A stretch of 64,000 bases of DNA. Source: an uncultured Oscillibacter sp. Its GTDB lineage: Bacteria; Bacillota; Clostridia; Oscillospirales; Oscillospiraceae. Both the position numbers and the translations under genes were made by a program. The notes under the pieces were generated by a model. The model was not told where the DNA came from and did no database searches. It saw only the letters and a program-made list of their open reading frames with translations. The stretch spans positions 1 through 64,000 of the forward strand of contig NZ_CANTJS010000010.1 of assembly GCF_947654275.1 (NCBI RefSeq), read 5' to 3'. Below are positions 17,076 through 26,255 of the stretch, piece by piece (position 1 is the stretch's first letter; every line of letters begins with the position of its first letter).

Positions 17076-18042
17076 ATGTGCTCTCCCGCAGCACCAGTTC
17101 CGCTGAAAGTGGGTAATCCAGAACCTCCCGCTGCCCAGGGTGCTCGATCCGGTCCAGCAGACGCGCTACAGCTTCCTGCGCCATCTGTGCAATGGGCTGG
17201 GATACGCTGCTCAGCCGGGGATTGAGATAGCGGCCGGTAGAGGTGTCGTCAAAGCCGATGACGCCGACCTCCTCCGGGATGGAAACATCCAGCTTGCGCA
17301 GGGCGTCCAGCACCCGCAGGGCGTAAATGTCGTTGCCGGCAAAGACGGCCCCGCGCTCTGAAGCTTGACGGAACCAGCCTTCCAGGGCTTGCTTCAGCTG
17401 GACATCGTCCTGATAGACAAGATTTGCCGTCTGTTCGCCATAGCCCGTTTGAACAAGCTTCTGACGAAATCCCACATATTTCCCATCGTAGTCCTTTCCG
17501 ATAAAGAGGAAACGGCGGAAGCCCTGTTCCAGCAGGTGCGACGCCACCATGGAACCGGCCTGGATGTGATCCACATAGACTGAATCCAGGCCCTTGGCCC
17601 GGCGGGTAACGGTGACAATGGGGACATCCAGCTTTTTAACATATTCCTGCCACTCGGCGCTGGTTTCCCGGATGGGAACCGCCAGGACGCCGTCCACCCG
17701 ATAGCGGCGGACCACATCCAGGTACTCCTGTTCATTCTGAGGGTTGTAGTCGCTGTTGAACAGGATCATGCTGTACCCGCGTTTCCGGGCCGCCGTCTCA
17801 ATCTGTTTGGCAAGGTCAGCAAAAAAGCCGTTGGAGATGTCGGTGACCAGCACTCCCAGAAGCTGGGTCTTGCTGCCTTGCAGCCCTTTTGCCAGGGCGT
17901 TGAACTGATAGTCGTGTTCCCTGGCGCAGGCCAGCACTCGTTCCCGAATCTCCGGAGCGACTGTTTGGCTGCCATTAAGCACCCGGGATACTGTGGGCTG
18001 GGATACGTGGGTCAGCCTTGCAATTTCAGTCATTGTAATCAT
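17074..18042 (-). CDS. scrR: LacI-family sucrose repressor
   Basis: About 322 residues. The N-terminal helix-turn-helix reads MTEIARLTHVSQPTVSRVLN, followed by a hinge and a periplasmic-binding-type sugar domain (GVLVTDISNGFF, GVIGFDDTSTGRYL). It should bind the two AAGAATACG-type operators and release them on a sugar effector, probably sucrose-6-phosphate or fructose. The exact start is uncertain: three in-frame ATGs at 18054, 18042 and 18033 lack a good ribosome site, so translation may begin near the message end. Confidence 0.88.
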   Translation of the reverse strand: MITMTEIARLTHVSQPTVSRVLNGSQTVAPEIRERVLACAREHDYQFNALAKGLQGSKTQLLGVLVTDISNGFFADLAKQIETAARKRGYSMILFNSDYNPQNEQEYLDVVRRYRVDGVLAVPIRETSAEWQEYVKKLDVPIVTVTRRAKGLDSVYVDHIQAGSMVASHLLEQGFRRFLFIGKDYDGKYVGFRQKLVQTGYGEQTANLVYQDDVQLKQALEGWFRQASERGAVFAGNDIYALRVLDALRKLDVSIPEEVGVIGFDDTSTGRYLNPRLSSVSQPIAQMAQEAVARLLDRIEHPGQREVLDYPLSAELVLREST

Positions 18043-18054
18043 AGCTATTACCAT

Positions 18055-18111
18055 GTGAATTCGTATTCTTGAGGACAAATACAATATAACATGTCCTCAA
18101 CCGGGGTTCAA
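18055..18111 (-). promoter_or_regulatory. scrR promoter with autoregulatory operator O2
   Basis: -35 TTGAAC (18106-18111), 17-bp spacer and -10 TATATT (18083-18088) form a good promoter on the minus strand. The operator at 18055-18070 matches the scrA palindrome at 13 of 16 bases and lies just after the expected start point. A second inverted repeat, TTGAGGACA and TGTCCTCAA (18069-18077 and 18092-18100), brackets the -10. Confidence 0.72.
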
Positions 18112-18687
18112 TTCGCAGAGCGCATAAAATTTTGAATATTTTTTTGTGATTTCGCCGGAACGGGCACAGAGAAGGAATTTCTATTTTACGGCCGCTGATT
18201 GGGGAGATGTGTTGATCATGAACTGCAGACCGCTGTCCTGGGAAAAAGTGTCTCCTCTGCAGGCTTTTCATTAGCTGCCGGAGAGGAAATTCCCCGCCGC
18301 CGGATTCCCGTCCGGGGCGGCAGCCGCCTTTTCCGGCCACTCTGAAAAAACAGCCAAAACAGGTCCATACATGACCAACGAGGCTGTTTTGGTCAATCGA
18401 GCCTGTGCCCCAAGGCGAGACACACAGATTCCGGCGCGGGAAACCTGAAAGCCCTGGAATGGATACCGGCGTTCCGCCCGTATCCCCGTTTTCATACATT
18501 GCTCCAATTTCAAGACGGGGTTTTATGAGCAAAGGGTTCCGTTTTTTCCAAACCAGGCCCGTGGTCTGCTTTTATCATCCGCCAGGCGCCGCCCGAGATT
18601 GTTCCCCGCGGAAACGGAACCACCGCTGCGCACTCCGCAGTCCCGTTATGTCCTCCATATTCTACATAAGACGAAAAACCGTCAAAA
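18112..18687. other. Long intergenic stretch without a recognisable gene
   Basis: About 580 bases hold no frame with a ribosome site and familiar protein. Visible structure is limited to a TGACCAA/TTGGTCA inverted repeat near 18371-18393. Decayed sequence or an unannotated RNA are both possible. Confidence 0.45.
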
Positions 18688-18716
18688 GCCCCTGGAATGC
18701 CTCAGATTCCAGGGGC
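18688..18716 (-). terminator. Terminator after the PII-like gene
   Basis: GCCCCTGGAAT pairs with ATTCCAGGGGC, 7-base loop. The minus-strand transcript ends in TTTTG and the plus-strand one in CTTTCTTTT, so it may act both ways. It lies 156 bases after the PII-like stop; the gap shows no gene. Confidence 0.75.
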
Positions 18717-18872
18717 CTTTCTTTTCGTGATGATACGGACCGCCGTCGCCGGCTTCCGCCGGTCTGAAACCGGCGCTTGTGAACGGGTGCGCCCTGCCGG
18801 CTTCCGGCCTTCCAAAAAAAGCAGCCCCGGCGGCGGAAAAATCCGCGCCGGGACAAGTCCGCTTCATGCGCG

Positions 18873-19550
18873 CTATGCCTGGGGCGGGTGCTCCAGGTCC
18901 AGCCGCCGGAGTCCCGCGATGTCCGTCACCGGCAGGGAGAACACCAGGGACTGGGCCTCGGTCTGCATCCCGGCCTGATCCATCACCGCCTTCATGATGG
19001 GGCGGCGTTTCTCCGCCTCCGCCAGGATAAAAACCAGCTCCTTTTCCGCCGCAATGGACACGCCGAAGAATTTCTTGGCAAGCTCCGTACCGGTGCCCTT
19101 GGCGTGAATGCTGGTGCCGCCGCCGGCTCCGGCGGACCGGGCGGCGTTCATCACCTGGTCGGTCCGGCCCCGGTTGGTGATGACGATAATCAGCTCGTGG
19201 GTGCGTTCCTGCTCCATGGATTCCTCCCCCTCCTGCGGCAATAGATAGTCCCGGGCACGGGCCCCGCCGATGCTGGCAATGGGCACGGTCATCAGAATGC
19301 CCCGGCCCGGCACGTCCAGCCACAATTCCCGCTCCGCCCGGCGGACCAGGCGGCGGGAATTGGGGGCCGCCAGCATCAAAACGGCCTTTTCCGTGGCCTC
19401 CAGACCCAGACAGTCCAGAATCTCCGTGGTGGCCGTGCCCCGGCCCGGCGCAGCCAGCACCAGGGGGATGCCCTGGCTCTGAAACCAGGCGGCGAACTCC
19501 CCGCCCCGGCTCCGGTCCGTTATGGTAATCATGAGAACGGCTCCGCCCAT
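18873..19550 (-). CDS. PII-like regulator, tandem domains
   Basis: A 225-residue protein with two ferredoxin-fold PII-like halves. The second (from residue about 117) begins HELIIVITNRGRTDQVMNAARSAGAGGGTSIHAKGTG-like, the standard PII opening with a glycine-rich T-loop. The first half is more diverged. PII-like proteins bind adenine nucleotides and gate transporters. It starts 66 bases after the DUF1538 gene on the same strand, with GGGGGAGAGGG before the ATG, and almost certainly regulates that membrane protein. Confidence 0.8.
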   Translation of the reverse strand: MGGAVLMITITDRSRGGEFAAWFQSQGIPLVLAAPGRGTATTEILDCLGLEATEKAVLMLAAPNSRRLVRRAERELWLDVPGRGILMTVPIASIGGARARDYLLPQEGEESMEQERTHELIIVITNRGRTDQVMNAARSAGAGGGTSIHAKGTGTELAKKFFGVSIAAEKELVFILAEAEKRRPIMKAVMDQAGMQTEAQSLVFSLPVTDIAGLRRLDLEHPPQA

Positions 19551-19616
19551 GGCCCTCTCCCCCTTTTTCGTTTCTATGTATGGCGGACGGTTTTCGGAAG
19601 CGCCGCGGACCGGCGC

Positions 19617-21152
19617 TCACAGCTCAATGATGTCCTCGTCTGCCGCCGCGGCCTCGCTCCCGGCCCGCTTCAGCTTCCGCTGATAGACCAGACCCAGCAG
19701 CTGGATGGTCAGCAGCGGCGTCATGGCCACCATAGCCACCACGCCAAAGGCGTCGGTGACGATATTGCCCCCCAGGGCCTCGCAGGCCCCCTGGGCGAAG
19801 GGCAGCAGGAAGGTGGCCGTCATGGGGCCGGAGGCCACGCCGCCGGAGTCGAAGGCGATGGAGGTGAACATCTCCGGCACAAAAAAGGACAGCACGACGG
19901 CGATCAGATACCCGGGTATCAGGAACCAGAGGATGGAAACCCCCGTCAGCACCCGGGCCATGGCCAGGCCGATGGAGACGGCCACGCCGATGGAGAGGCT
20001 GGCGGACATGGCGCTGCCGGGAATGGCCCCGGCGGTGATCTCCTCCACCTGCTTGTTCAGCACGTGGACCGCCGGCTCCGCCTGGACGATGTACCAGCCC
20101 ATCAGCATGCCGATGGGCGCCAGCACCCACCGCCCGGGCAGGGCGGCAATCTGCCGGCCCAGATACATGCCCGCCGGCAGGAAGCCCACATTGACCCCTG
20201 TGAGGAACACGGCCAGCCCTATATAAGTATACAGAAGACCCACCAGGATGCGCAACAGTTTTTTTCGTTTCAGACGCAAAGATATGACCTGAAACACCGC
20301 GAAGAAGACGGCGATGGGGAAGAGGCACTTCAAAACCTCCCAGGCATATTCCGGGAAAGCCGAGACGAAGAGCCCGCCCAGCTCCCGGCTGTCCCCCGCC
20401 TGGGGAATGGCCGGGGGAATATAGGACCCGGAGGCCGGGAAGATCAGCGCCAGAACCAGCACCGCCAGAATGGGCCCCACGGAGCACAGGGCCACCAGAC
20501 CGAAGCTGTCCTGTGCGGCGCTGGCGTCGCTCCGGATGGAGGACACGCCCAGGCCCAGAGCCATGATGAAGGGCACCGTCATGGGTCCGGTGGTGACGCC
20601 GCCGGAGTCAAAGGCCACCGCCAGAAAATCCTTTGGGATGAAGGCCGCCAGCAGGAACACCAGGGCGTAGCTTCCAATCAGCATCCACTGAAGCCGAACC
20701 TGAAACAGGATGCGCAGCAGCGCCGCCACCAGGAAGACCCCCACACCCAGGGCCACGGTTCCCACCAGCAGCATATTGGGGATGCCGGGAACCTGATTGG
20801 CCAGAACCTGCAAATCCGGCTCGGACATGGTGACCACCACGCCGATCAGAAAGCTGACGGAAACAACCACCCACAGCTTTCGGGACCCCGCCATTTTGGA
20901 GCCCAGCTGCTGGCCGATGGGGCCCATGGCCATGTCCGCCCCCAGGGTGAAAAAGCCCATGCCCAGAATCAGCAGCACCGCCCCCGCCAGAAAGGCCAGC
21001 AGCACGTCCGCGGGCACCGGGGAAATGGTGAAGCACAGCGCCAGCACAATGGCGGTAATGGGCAGGACGGAGGCCAGCGCCTCCCGAGTCTTCTCCCCCA
21101 GGACCGTTTTTGTCTGACCCATCTGCTCCCGCCAGCGTCCAATGCCGTCCAT
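19617..21152 (-). CDS. DUF1538 membrane protein (tandem, putative ion antiporter)
   Basis: A 511-residue protein with about 12 helices arranged as two homologous halves. Each half carries the same signature, AFDSGGVTTGPMTVPF and AFDSGGVASGPMTATF. This is the DUF1538 family; a two-gene DUF1538 pair has been reported to work as a monovalent cation/proton antiporter, and here the two are fused. GGGGAGG stands 8 bases before the chosen ATG; a GTG three codons upstream is an alternative. The adjacent PII-like gene suggests nucleotide-dependent gating. Confidence 0.82.
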   Translation of the reverse strand: MDGIGRWREQMGQTKTVLGEKTREALASVLPITAIVLALCFTISPVPADVLLAFLAGAVLLILGMGFFTLGADMAMGPIGQQLGSKMAGSRKLWVVVSVSFLIGVVVTMSEPDLQVLANQVPGIPNMLLVGTVALGVGVFLVAALLRILFQVRLQWMLIGSYALVFLLAAFIPKDFLAVAFDSGGVTTGPMTVPFIMALGLGVSSIRSDASAAQDSFGLVALCSVGPILAVLVLALIFPASGSYIPPAIPQAGDSRELGGLFVSAFPEYAWEVLKCLFPIAVFFAVFQVISLRLKRKKLLRILVGLLYTYIGLAVFLTGVNVGFLPAGMYLGRQIAALPGRWVLAPIGMLMGWYIVQAEPAVHVLNKQVEEITAGAIPGSAMSASLSIGVAVSIGLAMARVLTGVSILWFLIPGYLIAVVLSFFVPEMFTSIAFDSGGVASGPMTATFLLPFAQGACEALGGNIVTDAFGVVAMVAMTPLLTIQLLGLVYQRKLKRAGSEAAAADEDIIEL

Positions 21153-21191
21153 CACGGCCACCTCCCCTCAGCGCAGTGTACAATTTTTTTC

Positions 21192-21221
21192 ATAATAGCA
21201 TAAATATGCCGGCTCCGGCAA
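21192..21221 (-). promoter_or_regulatory. Promoter of the DUF1538-PII operon
   Basis: -35 TTGCCG, 18-bp spacer and -10 TATTAT on the minus strand, 40 bases before the start codon. Confidence 0.55.
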
Positions 21222-21312
21222 GGAATTCCCCCTGTTCTTTACGGGAAATTTACACCCTCCTGATCTCCAGACCGTTCATCAGCACCCCGCCCTTTTCCGA
21301 AAAAAGAAATGG

Positions 21313-21341
21313 TTGATTTCACCTGGCCGCAATGCTATACT
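21313..21341 (+). promoter_or_regulatory. Promoter of the small membrane-protein gene
   Basis: -35 TTGATT, 17-bp spacer, -10 TATACT, about 42 bases before the ATG at 21383. Confidence 0.65.
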
Positions 21342-21382
21342 TGTTCTATTCCATGCCTGACGGGCGGAAAGGAGACAGCGGA

Positions 21383-21766
21383 ATGGACTGGATGGCGATT
21401 CTGAGCACCCTGTTTGTCTTGGGCCCCGTCATTGCGATTCTGGTGATTTTTGCAATGGCGCGGAGGAAATACAAAAACCGGGGCGGCGCCGGGGCCTTTT
21501 TCTTTGAGAACGGATGTCTGGTGCTCAATACCGGTCTGCCCTATCCCATTCCGCTGGAGGATATCCGGCTGGTCGAGCTGGACTGCAGCGCCTGGGAATT
21601 GGAGCATCAGCTCTCCTACAGCCTGACCGTCAAGGTCACCCGGAAAAACGGGAAAACCAGGCGCGTGTTCTATAAGGGCTACCGCACCGCCAAGCTGGCC
21701 CTGCCCTCCGACATGGAGGCGGCGCTTCGGGAGCGGGGCGTTCCCTGTGTGTTGAACGCCCGATAA
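21383..21766 (+). CDS. Small membrane-anchored protein, PH-like
   Basis: A 127-residue protein: one N-terminal helix (residues 5-25, LSTLFVLGPVIAILVIFAMA), a basic RRKYK stop-transfer, and a cytoplasmic beta-rich domain with alternating strands (SLTVKVTRKNGKTRRVFYK). This resembles membrane-anchored PH-like domains of Firmicutes, but I do not recognise a named family. The start was chosen for AAAGGAGACAG 6 bases upstream. It is followed after 45 bases by the DUF4317 gene. Confidence 0.65.
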   Translation: MDWMAILSTLFVLGPVIAILVIFAMARRKYKNRGGAGAFFFENGCLVLNTGLPYPIPLEDIRLVELDCSAWELEHQLSYSLTVKVTRKNGKTRRVFYKGYRTAKLALPSDMEAALRERGVPCVLNAR

Positions 21767-21811
21767 CGGCAAAATAAACCGGCGCATCTCCGCCGGAAAG
21801 CGAGGTATACC

Positions 21812-22969
21812 ATGAATCAAAAGGAAATCAGCGAGCTGCGCCGCCGCTTCCGCCCGGAGAAGTGCGCCGTCAGCCGAATCTACGGGTGCTATGTCAACGG
21901 CTCCAGCCGGGAGGTCATCTCCTATCTGGACGAGTCCCTGGGCCTGCTGCCCCAGGAGGAGGCGGAGAAGTACCTGGGCCTGCTGAAAAAGAGCCTGTCC
22001 GGACGTCTGGGCAGGAACCTCATCGACGTGGTGTTTTCCACTAAGCAGGTGGCCGAGGGGGACGAGCACCGTCTTCTGATGGACCTGCGGGACTCGGAGC
22101 TGAAGAACGCCGAGGCCCGGGACCTGTTCTATCAGAAGGTCATGGACAGTCTGGACATGGGGGACTCCAACTACATCATCCTCTTGGCCCACGACGCCTA
22201 CGACGTGCCCCACCGGAACAAAAACGATGAGGTGGACGGCTCCGACGAGGTCTTTTCCTATATCCTCTGCTGTGTCTGCCCGGTGAAGGGCTGCAAGATG
22301 GAACTGGGCTATTTCCCCGGCGAGAACGAATTCCACAGCTGCGCCGCCGGGCAGATTGTCTCCGCCCCGGACCTGGGCTTCCTGTTCCCCGCCTTCGATC
22401 AGCGGTCCGCCAACATTTACAACGCCCTCTATTACGCCCGGAAGCCCGAGGACCTGCACCAGGAGTTCATCGACGCGGTCTTCCGCACCGAGCCCCCCAT
22501 GTCCGCCGCCGAGCAGAAGGAGAGCTTCCAGTCCGCCCTCACCGGGGCCTTGGGAGACGCCTGCGGGCTGGAGGTGGTCCAGGCGGTCCACGGCGGTCTC
22601 CTCAGCAAAATCGAGGCCCACAAGGAGAGCCGGGACCCGGAGGCCCCCGCCGTCACCGCCGGAGACGTGGAGGACATTCTGGCGGACTGCGGCGCGGCCC
22701 CGGAGCAGACTGCCGCCTTCCTGGAGCAGTGGAACGACCGCTTTGGCGAGGGGGCCGTGCTGAACCCGGAAAATCTGATCGACAGCAAACGCTTCGACAT
22801 CAAAAGCGACCTTGTGACCATCTCCATCGACCCGGAGCACAGCGCCATGGTGGAGACCCGGATGATCGACGGGCGGCGCTGCCTGCTGATTCCCATTGAG
22901 AGCGACGTGGAGATTAACGGCATTCCCATGGGACTGGGGACGGAAGCGGCGGAGCAGGAAGCTACATAA
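21812..22969 (+). CDS. DUF4317 family protein
   Basis: A 385-residue cytosolic protein starting with ISELRRRFRPEKCAVSRIYG and GCYVNGSSREVISYLDESLG, the conserved opening of DUF4317, a family of unknown function widespread in Clostridia. It has no signal peptide or catalytic motif I can name. AGCGAGGTATACC precedes the ATG. It is probably co-transcribed with the small membrane protein upstream. Confidence 0.8.
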   Translation: MNQKEISELRRRFRPEKCAVSRIYGCYVNGSSREVISYLDESLGLLPQEEAEKYLGLLKKSLSGRLGRNLIDVVFSTKQVAEGDEHRLLMDLRDSELKNAEARDLFYQKVMDSLDMGDSNYIILLAHDAYDVPHRNKNDEVDGSDEVFSYILCCVCPVKGCKMELGYFPGENEFHSCAAGQIVSAPDLGFLFPAFDQRSANIYNALYYARKPEDLHQEFIDAVFRTEPPMSAAEQKESFQSALTGALGDACGLEVVQAVHGGLLSKIEAHKESRDPEAPAVTAGDVEDILADCGAAPEQTAAFLEQWNDRFGEGAVLNPENLIDSKRFDIKSDLVTISIDPEHSAMVETRMIDGRRCLLIPIESDVEINGIPMGLGTEAAEQEAT

Positions 22970-23032
22970 ACGCATACGCGCCGCCTGATTTTGACAGAGG
23001 GGCAAGGCCCCTGTGCGAAAGGAGTTTTTGCA

Positions 23033-24238
23033 ATGAACAAACAGCTCGGCTCCCTCTTCCTGGCGCTGGCCCTTTGCCTGGGGCTGGCAATCCCGGCCAG
23101 GGCGGCGGAGCTCTCGGATGTCCCGGCGGACCACTGGGCGTATCAGCAAGTCAGCCGCTGTGTGCAGGACGGCATCGTCTCCGGCTACCCCGACGGCGCC
23201 TTCAAGCCCACCAATCCCGTTTCCTATGGGGCCTTCTCCATCATGCTGGCCCGGGCCTTCTATGCCAGCGAGCTGGCGGGTTACTCCGACCAGGGGACGG
23301 CTGCCGGCGAGGCCATCATGAATAAGCATGGCATCCTGAAAGGCACCAGCCGCTCGTCTGCCTCTATCGGGGCTTCCCTCCCCCGCGAGGACATGGCGCA
23401 GGTTATGTATAACATCCTGGTGGATAAGGGGGCAAAAATTCCCTCTGTAAATGAGCAGAATGCAGCAATTTCTGCCATAAGCGACTTTTACTCCATCTCC
23501 TACAACTGCCGCACCGGTGTGCTCGTTTGCTACACCCTGGGTCTGCTGACCGGGCAGAATGACGGCAGTTTCGGCCCCAAGAACCCCATGAACCGGGCGC
23601 AGGGATGTGTCGTCATCAATCGACTGCGGGATTACATGGGGAACACAACCGAGCCGCCTGTGGACCCGGTTGACCCCTCCGAACCCACTACTCCCACCGT
23701 AACAGAGCTGCCGGCTTTCAAGCTGGAGGCCGGGGAGAATGTCCAGCAGATGATGAACCGTCTCAACGCGGCGACCCCTGCGTATACGGCGGGATATTTA
23801 AGCAACGGGAAGCCCATTATGGAGGCTAACATCCAAGAGATTCTCAACTCCGCAAGGGAAAGCATGCCGGAAGGTATTCGTTGGGACACAGATTCTTTTT
23901 ATAACTATAACTCTCCCAAACTTTTTTCTGGCCCAGCCTGCTCAAGCTTCGCATGCGGGCTCTCTGATTACATCTTTGGCGAGGACGCACCTGTCACCAA
24001 ACATCAAAACTTCGACCAGCTCAAGGTTGGCGATGTGGTGTGGATGAAGAATTCCACAACAGGATATAGCCATGCATTTGTTATCACTTCGCTTACAAAT
24101 CCCTATTATGGGTCTGATTATTACTCTGCTTGTGATGGCAACAGTGGCGGTGAAGTCTCTTGGAGTAGTCAAGGGAAATATACCACGTTCGACAAGCCAG
24201 AGGTCGCTTCCGGAACCTACATCTACTCCAGATATTGA
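23033..24238 (+). CDS. S-layer-homology protein with C-terminal Cys/His peptidase-like domain
   Basis: A 401-residue secreted protein. A signal peptide (1-25, ending ARA-AE) leads into SLH repeats (DVPADHWAYQQVSRCVQDGIV, GYPDGAFKP, a degenerate second and a third ending GSFGPKNPMNRAQ), which bind cell-wall polymer. A Pro/Thr-rich linker (residues 205-225) precedes a C-terminal domain with Cys in GPACSSFACG and His in GYSHAFVIT, a pattern like NlpC/CHAP amidases. Codon usage from about 23740 onward is more AT-rich than the front, which suggests that the tail was acquired. AAAGGAG precedes the ATG. Confidence 0.75.
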   Translation: MNKQLGSLFLALALCLGLAIPARAAELSDVPADHWAYQQVSRCVQDGIVSGYPDGAFKPTNPVSYGAFSIMLARAFYASELAGYSDQGTAAGEAIMNKHGILKGTSRSSASIGASLPREDMAQVMYNILVDKGAKIPSVNEQNAAISAISDFYSISYNCRTGVLVCYTLGLLTGQNDGSFGPKNPMNRAQGCVVINRLRDYMGNTTEPPVDPVDPSEPTTPTVTELPAFKLEAGENVQQMMNRLNAATPAYTAGYLSNGKPIMEANIQEILNSARESMPEGIRWDTDSFYNYNSPKLFSGPACSSFACGLSDYIFGEDAPVTKHQNFDQLKVGDVVWMKNSTTGYSHAFVITSLTNPYYGSDYYSACDGNSGGEVSWSSQGKYTTFDKPEVASGTYIYSRY

Positions 24239-24258
24239 CCCTTGCGTACTTTCTCTGA

Positions 24259-24294
24259 CCCCGGTTTGACAACCGGGGCCGGGGTTTTCTTTTT
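24259..24294 (+). terminator. Terminator after the S-layer protein gene
   Basis: CCCCGGTT/AACCGGGG stem with a TGAC loop, then CCGGGGTTTTCTTTTT. Confidence 0.8.
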
Positions 24295-24409
24295 GGCGGC
24301 AGAACCATCATACCGCGCCCGGGAACACATCCGGAAACAAGAAAAGGTGGATTTTTCCCATGGAATGTGGTATGCTTGCGTGAAACCATCGCTGAGAGGA
24401 GGCGCGGAG

Positions 24410-26137
24410 ATGGACGGTTTTCAGGCGCTGACGGAGGCCCTGGCGGCGGTCCCCCGGCTGGGGGGCTGGTTCACCGCCGCTGTCCGGGTGCTGTTCCCCC
24501 TGCTGGCGGGGCTCATCCTCTTCCGGGCTGTCCGCTCCCTGCTGAAGATTCCCCACACGCCGGAGACCTGGGGCCAGCTGAGCCTGCCCGGCGGCGGCTC
24601 CATCCCCCTGACCCACTGGGAGAACATCATCGGCCGGGGCCGCAGCGCCGACGTGCGGCTGAACTACCCCAGCATCTCCCGCCAGCACGCCGCCCTCTGC
24701 CGGGGGGACGGGGGCCGGTGGACCCTCTATGAGCTGGGCTCTACGGGGGGCACCCAGGTAAACGGCGAGACGGTGGAGGATTCCGCCCCCGTGGCCCTGG
24801 GGGACACCATCACCCTGGGGGGCGTGCCCCTGCTCTTCCTGCCCCAGACGGCGGAGGAGCGGAAGGCCCTGGAGGAGGCCCGGCGGAAGGAACGCCCCGC
24901 CGCCGTCTGGCCCTCCTTCCTGTGGCTGACCCTGTTCCAGGCGCTGACCTGCCTGCAATTGACCGCCGCCGCCGGGGCGGAGACCTCCCCCATGATTCCC
25001 CTGGCCTTTTTCGGGCTGACGGCGCTGATGTGGCTGTATTTCATTGTCCTGCGGCTGGGACGCTGCGTGGGCTTCGAGATGGAGACCATCGCCTTCTTCC
25101 TCACCACCCTCTCCCTGGCGGTGACGGCCTCCAGCGCGCCGGGGAGCCTGCCCAAGCAGCTGCTGGCCGCGGCCCTGGGCCTGGGGCTGTTCCTGGTGCT
25201 GGGCCTGTTCCTGCGGGACCTGGAGCGGACCAAACGGACCCGCTGGCTCATGGCCGCCCTGGCCATCGGCCTGCTGGGCGTCACGCTGGTGCTGGGGAAC
25301 CGGAAATACGGCGCGGTCAACTGGATTTCCCTGGGCCCTCTGTCCTTCCAGCCCTCGGAAATTGCCAAAATCTGCTATATCTTCGCCGGGTCCGCCACCC
25401 TGGAACGCCTCTTCCGCCGGCGGAACCTGACCCTCTTCATCGTGCTCACAGGCATGTGCATCGGCCTGCTGGGCCTTATGAGCGATTTCGGCACGGCGGC
25501 GGTCTTCTTCGTCACCTTCCTGGTCATCGCCTATCTCCGTTCCGGGGACTTCGCCACGCTGTCCCTGATCTGCGGCGGGGCGGTGTTCGGGGCGGGCATC
25601 ATCGTGAAATTCAAGCCCTATATTCTCAGCCGCTTCGCCTCCTGGGGCCGGGCCTGGGCCGACGCCTCCGGCGGCGGCTATCAGCAGACCCGGACCATGT
25701 CCGCCGCCGCCTCCGGGGGCCTGCTGGGCATGGGCGCGGGAAAGGGCTGGCTCCACCGCGTCCCGGCGGCGGACACCGACCTGGTCTTCGGGATGCTCTG
25801 CGAGGAGTGGGGACTGCTGATTGCCCTGCTGGCGGCGGGGTCCATCGTCACGCTGGCGGTGTTCTCCGTCCGGGCCTGCCGGGTGGGCCGGTCCAGCTAT
25901 TACACCATCGCCGCCTGCGCCGCCGGGTCCCTGCTGGTGTTCCAGACCTGTCTGAACGTCTTCGGCTCCGTGGACCTGCTGCCCCTCACCGGAGTCACCT
26001 TCCCCTTTGTGTCCAACGGCGGCTCCGCCATGATGTCCTCCTGGGGACTGCTGGCGTTTTTGAAGGCCACGGACACCAGAGAACACGCCAGCTTTGCCAT
26101 ACGGCGGCAGAAACCGCGCTCCGCTCCCCCCGGCTGA
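24410..26137 (+). CDS. FHA-domain FtsW/RodA/SpoVE-family glycosyltransferase
   Basis: A 575-residue membrane protein. One N-terminal helix (20-42) is followed by a cytoplasmic FHA domain (about 62-145: IIGRGRSADVRLNYPSISRQH, GSTGGTQVNGE) and then a ten-helix SEDS domain. SEDS features include GNRKYGAVNWISLGP, FQPSEIAKI, LMSDFGTAAVFF and LTGVTFPFVSNGGS. SEDS proteins polymerise peptidoglycan glycan strands with a partner class B PBP, which is the next gene. The FHA domain suggests control by a Thr/Ser kinase, as for FhaA/FhaB of Actinobacteria, where the FHA and RodA are separate genes. GAGAGGAGG precedes the ATG. Confidence 0.88.
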   Translation: MDGFQALTEALAAVPRLGGWFTAAVRVLFPLLAGLILFRAVRSLLKIPHTPETWGQLSLPGGGSIPLTHWENIIGRGRSADVRLNYPSISRQHAALCRGDGGRWTLYELGSTGGTQVNGETVEDSAPVALGDTITLGGVPLLFLPQTAEERKALEEARRKERPAAVWPSFLWLTLFQALTCLQLTAAAGAETSPMIPLAFFGLTALMWLYFIVLRLGRCVGFEMETIAFFLTTLSLAVTASSAPGSLPKQLLAAALGLGLFLVLGLFLRDLERTKRTRWLMAALAIGLLGVTLVLGNRKYGAVNWISLGPLSFQPSEIAKICYIFAGSATLERLFRRRNLTLFIVLTGMCIGLLGLMSDFGTAAVFFVTFLVIAYLRSGDFATLSLICGGAVFGAGIIVKFKPYILSRFASWGRAWADASGGGYQQTRTMSAAASGGLLGMGAGKGWLHRVPAADTDLVFGMLCEEWGLLIALLAAGSIVTLAVFSVRACRVGRSSYYTIAACAAGSLLVFQTCLNVFGSVDLLPLTGVTFPFVSNGGSAMMSSWGLLAFLKATDTREHASFAIRRQKPRSAPPG

Positions 26138-26255
26138 AGCCGGGCAGCCCTTTCGTTCCGTTTTCTCCGCCTCTCCCTCCGCGGCCGCCGCGACCGGGCC
26201 GCGCCGGGGAGCAGGGGCCCCGTAAAACATCGTCAGACGTCTGAAGGGAGAATCC

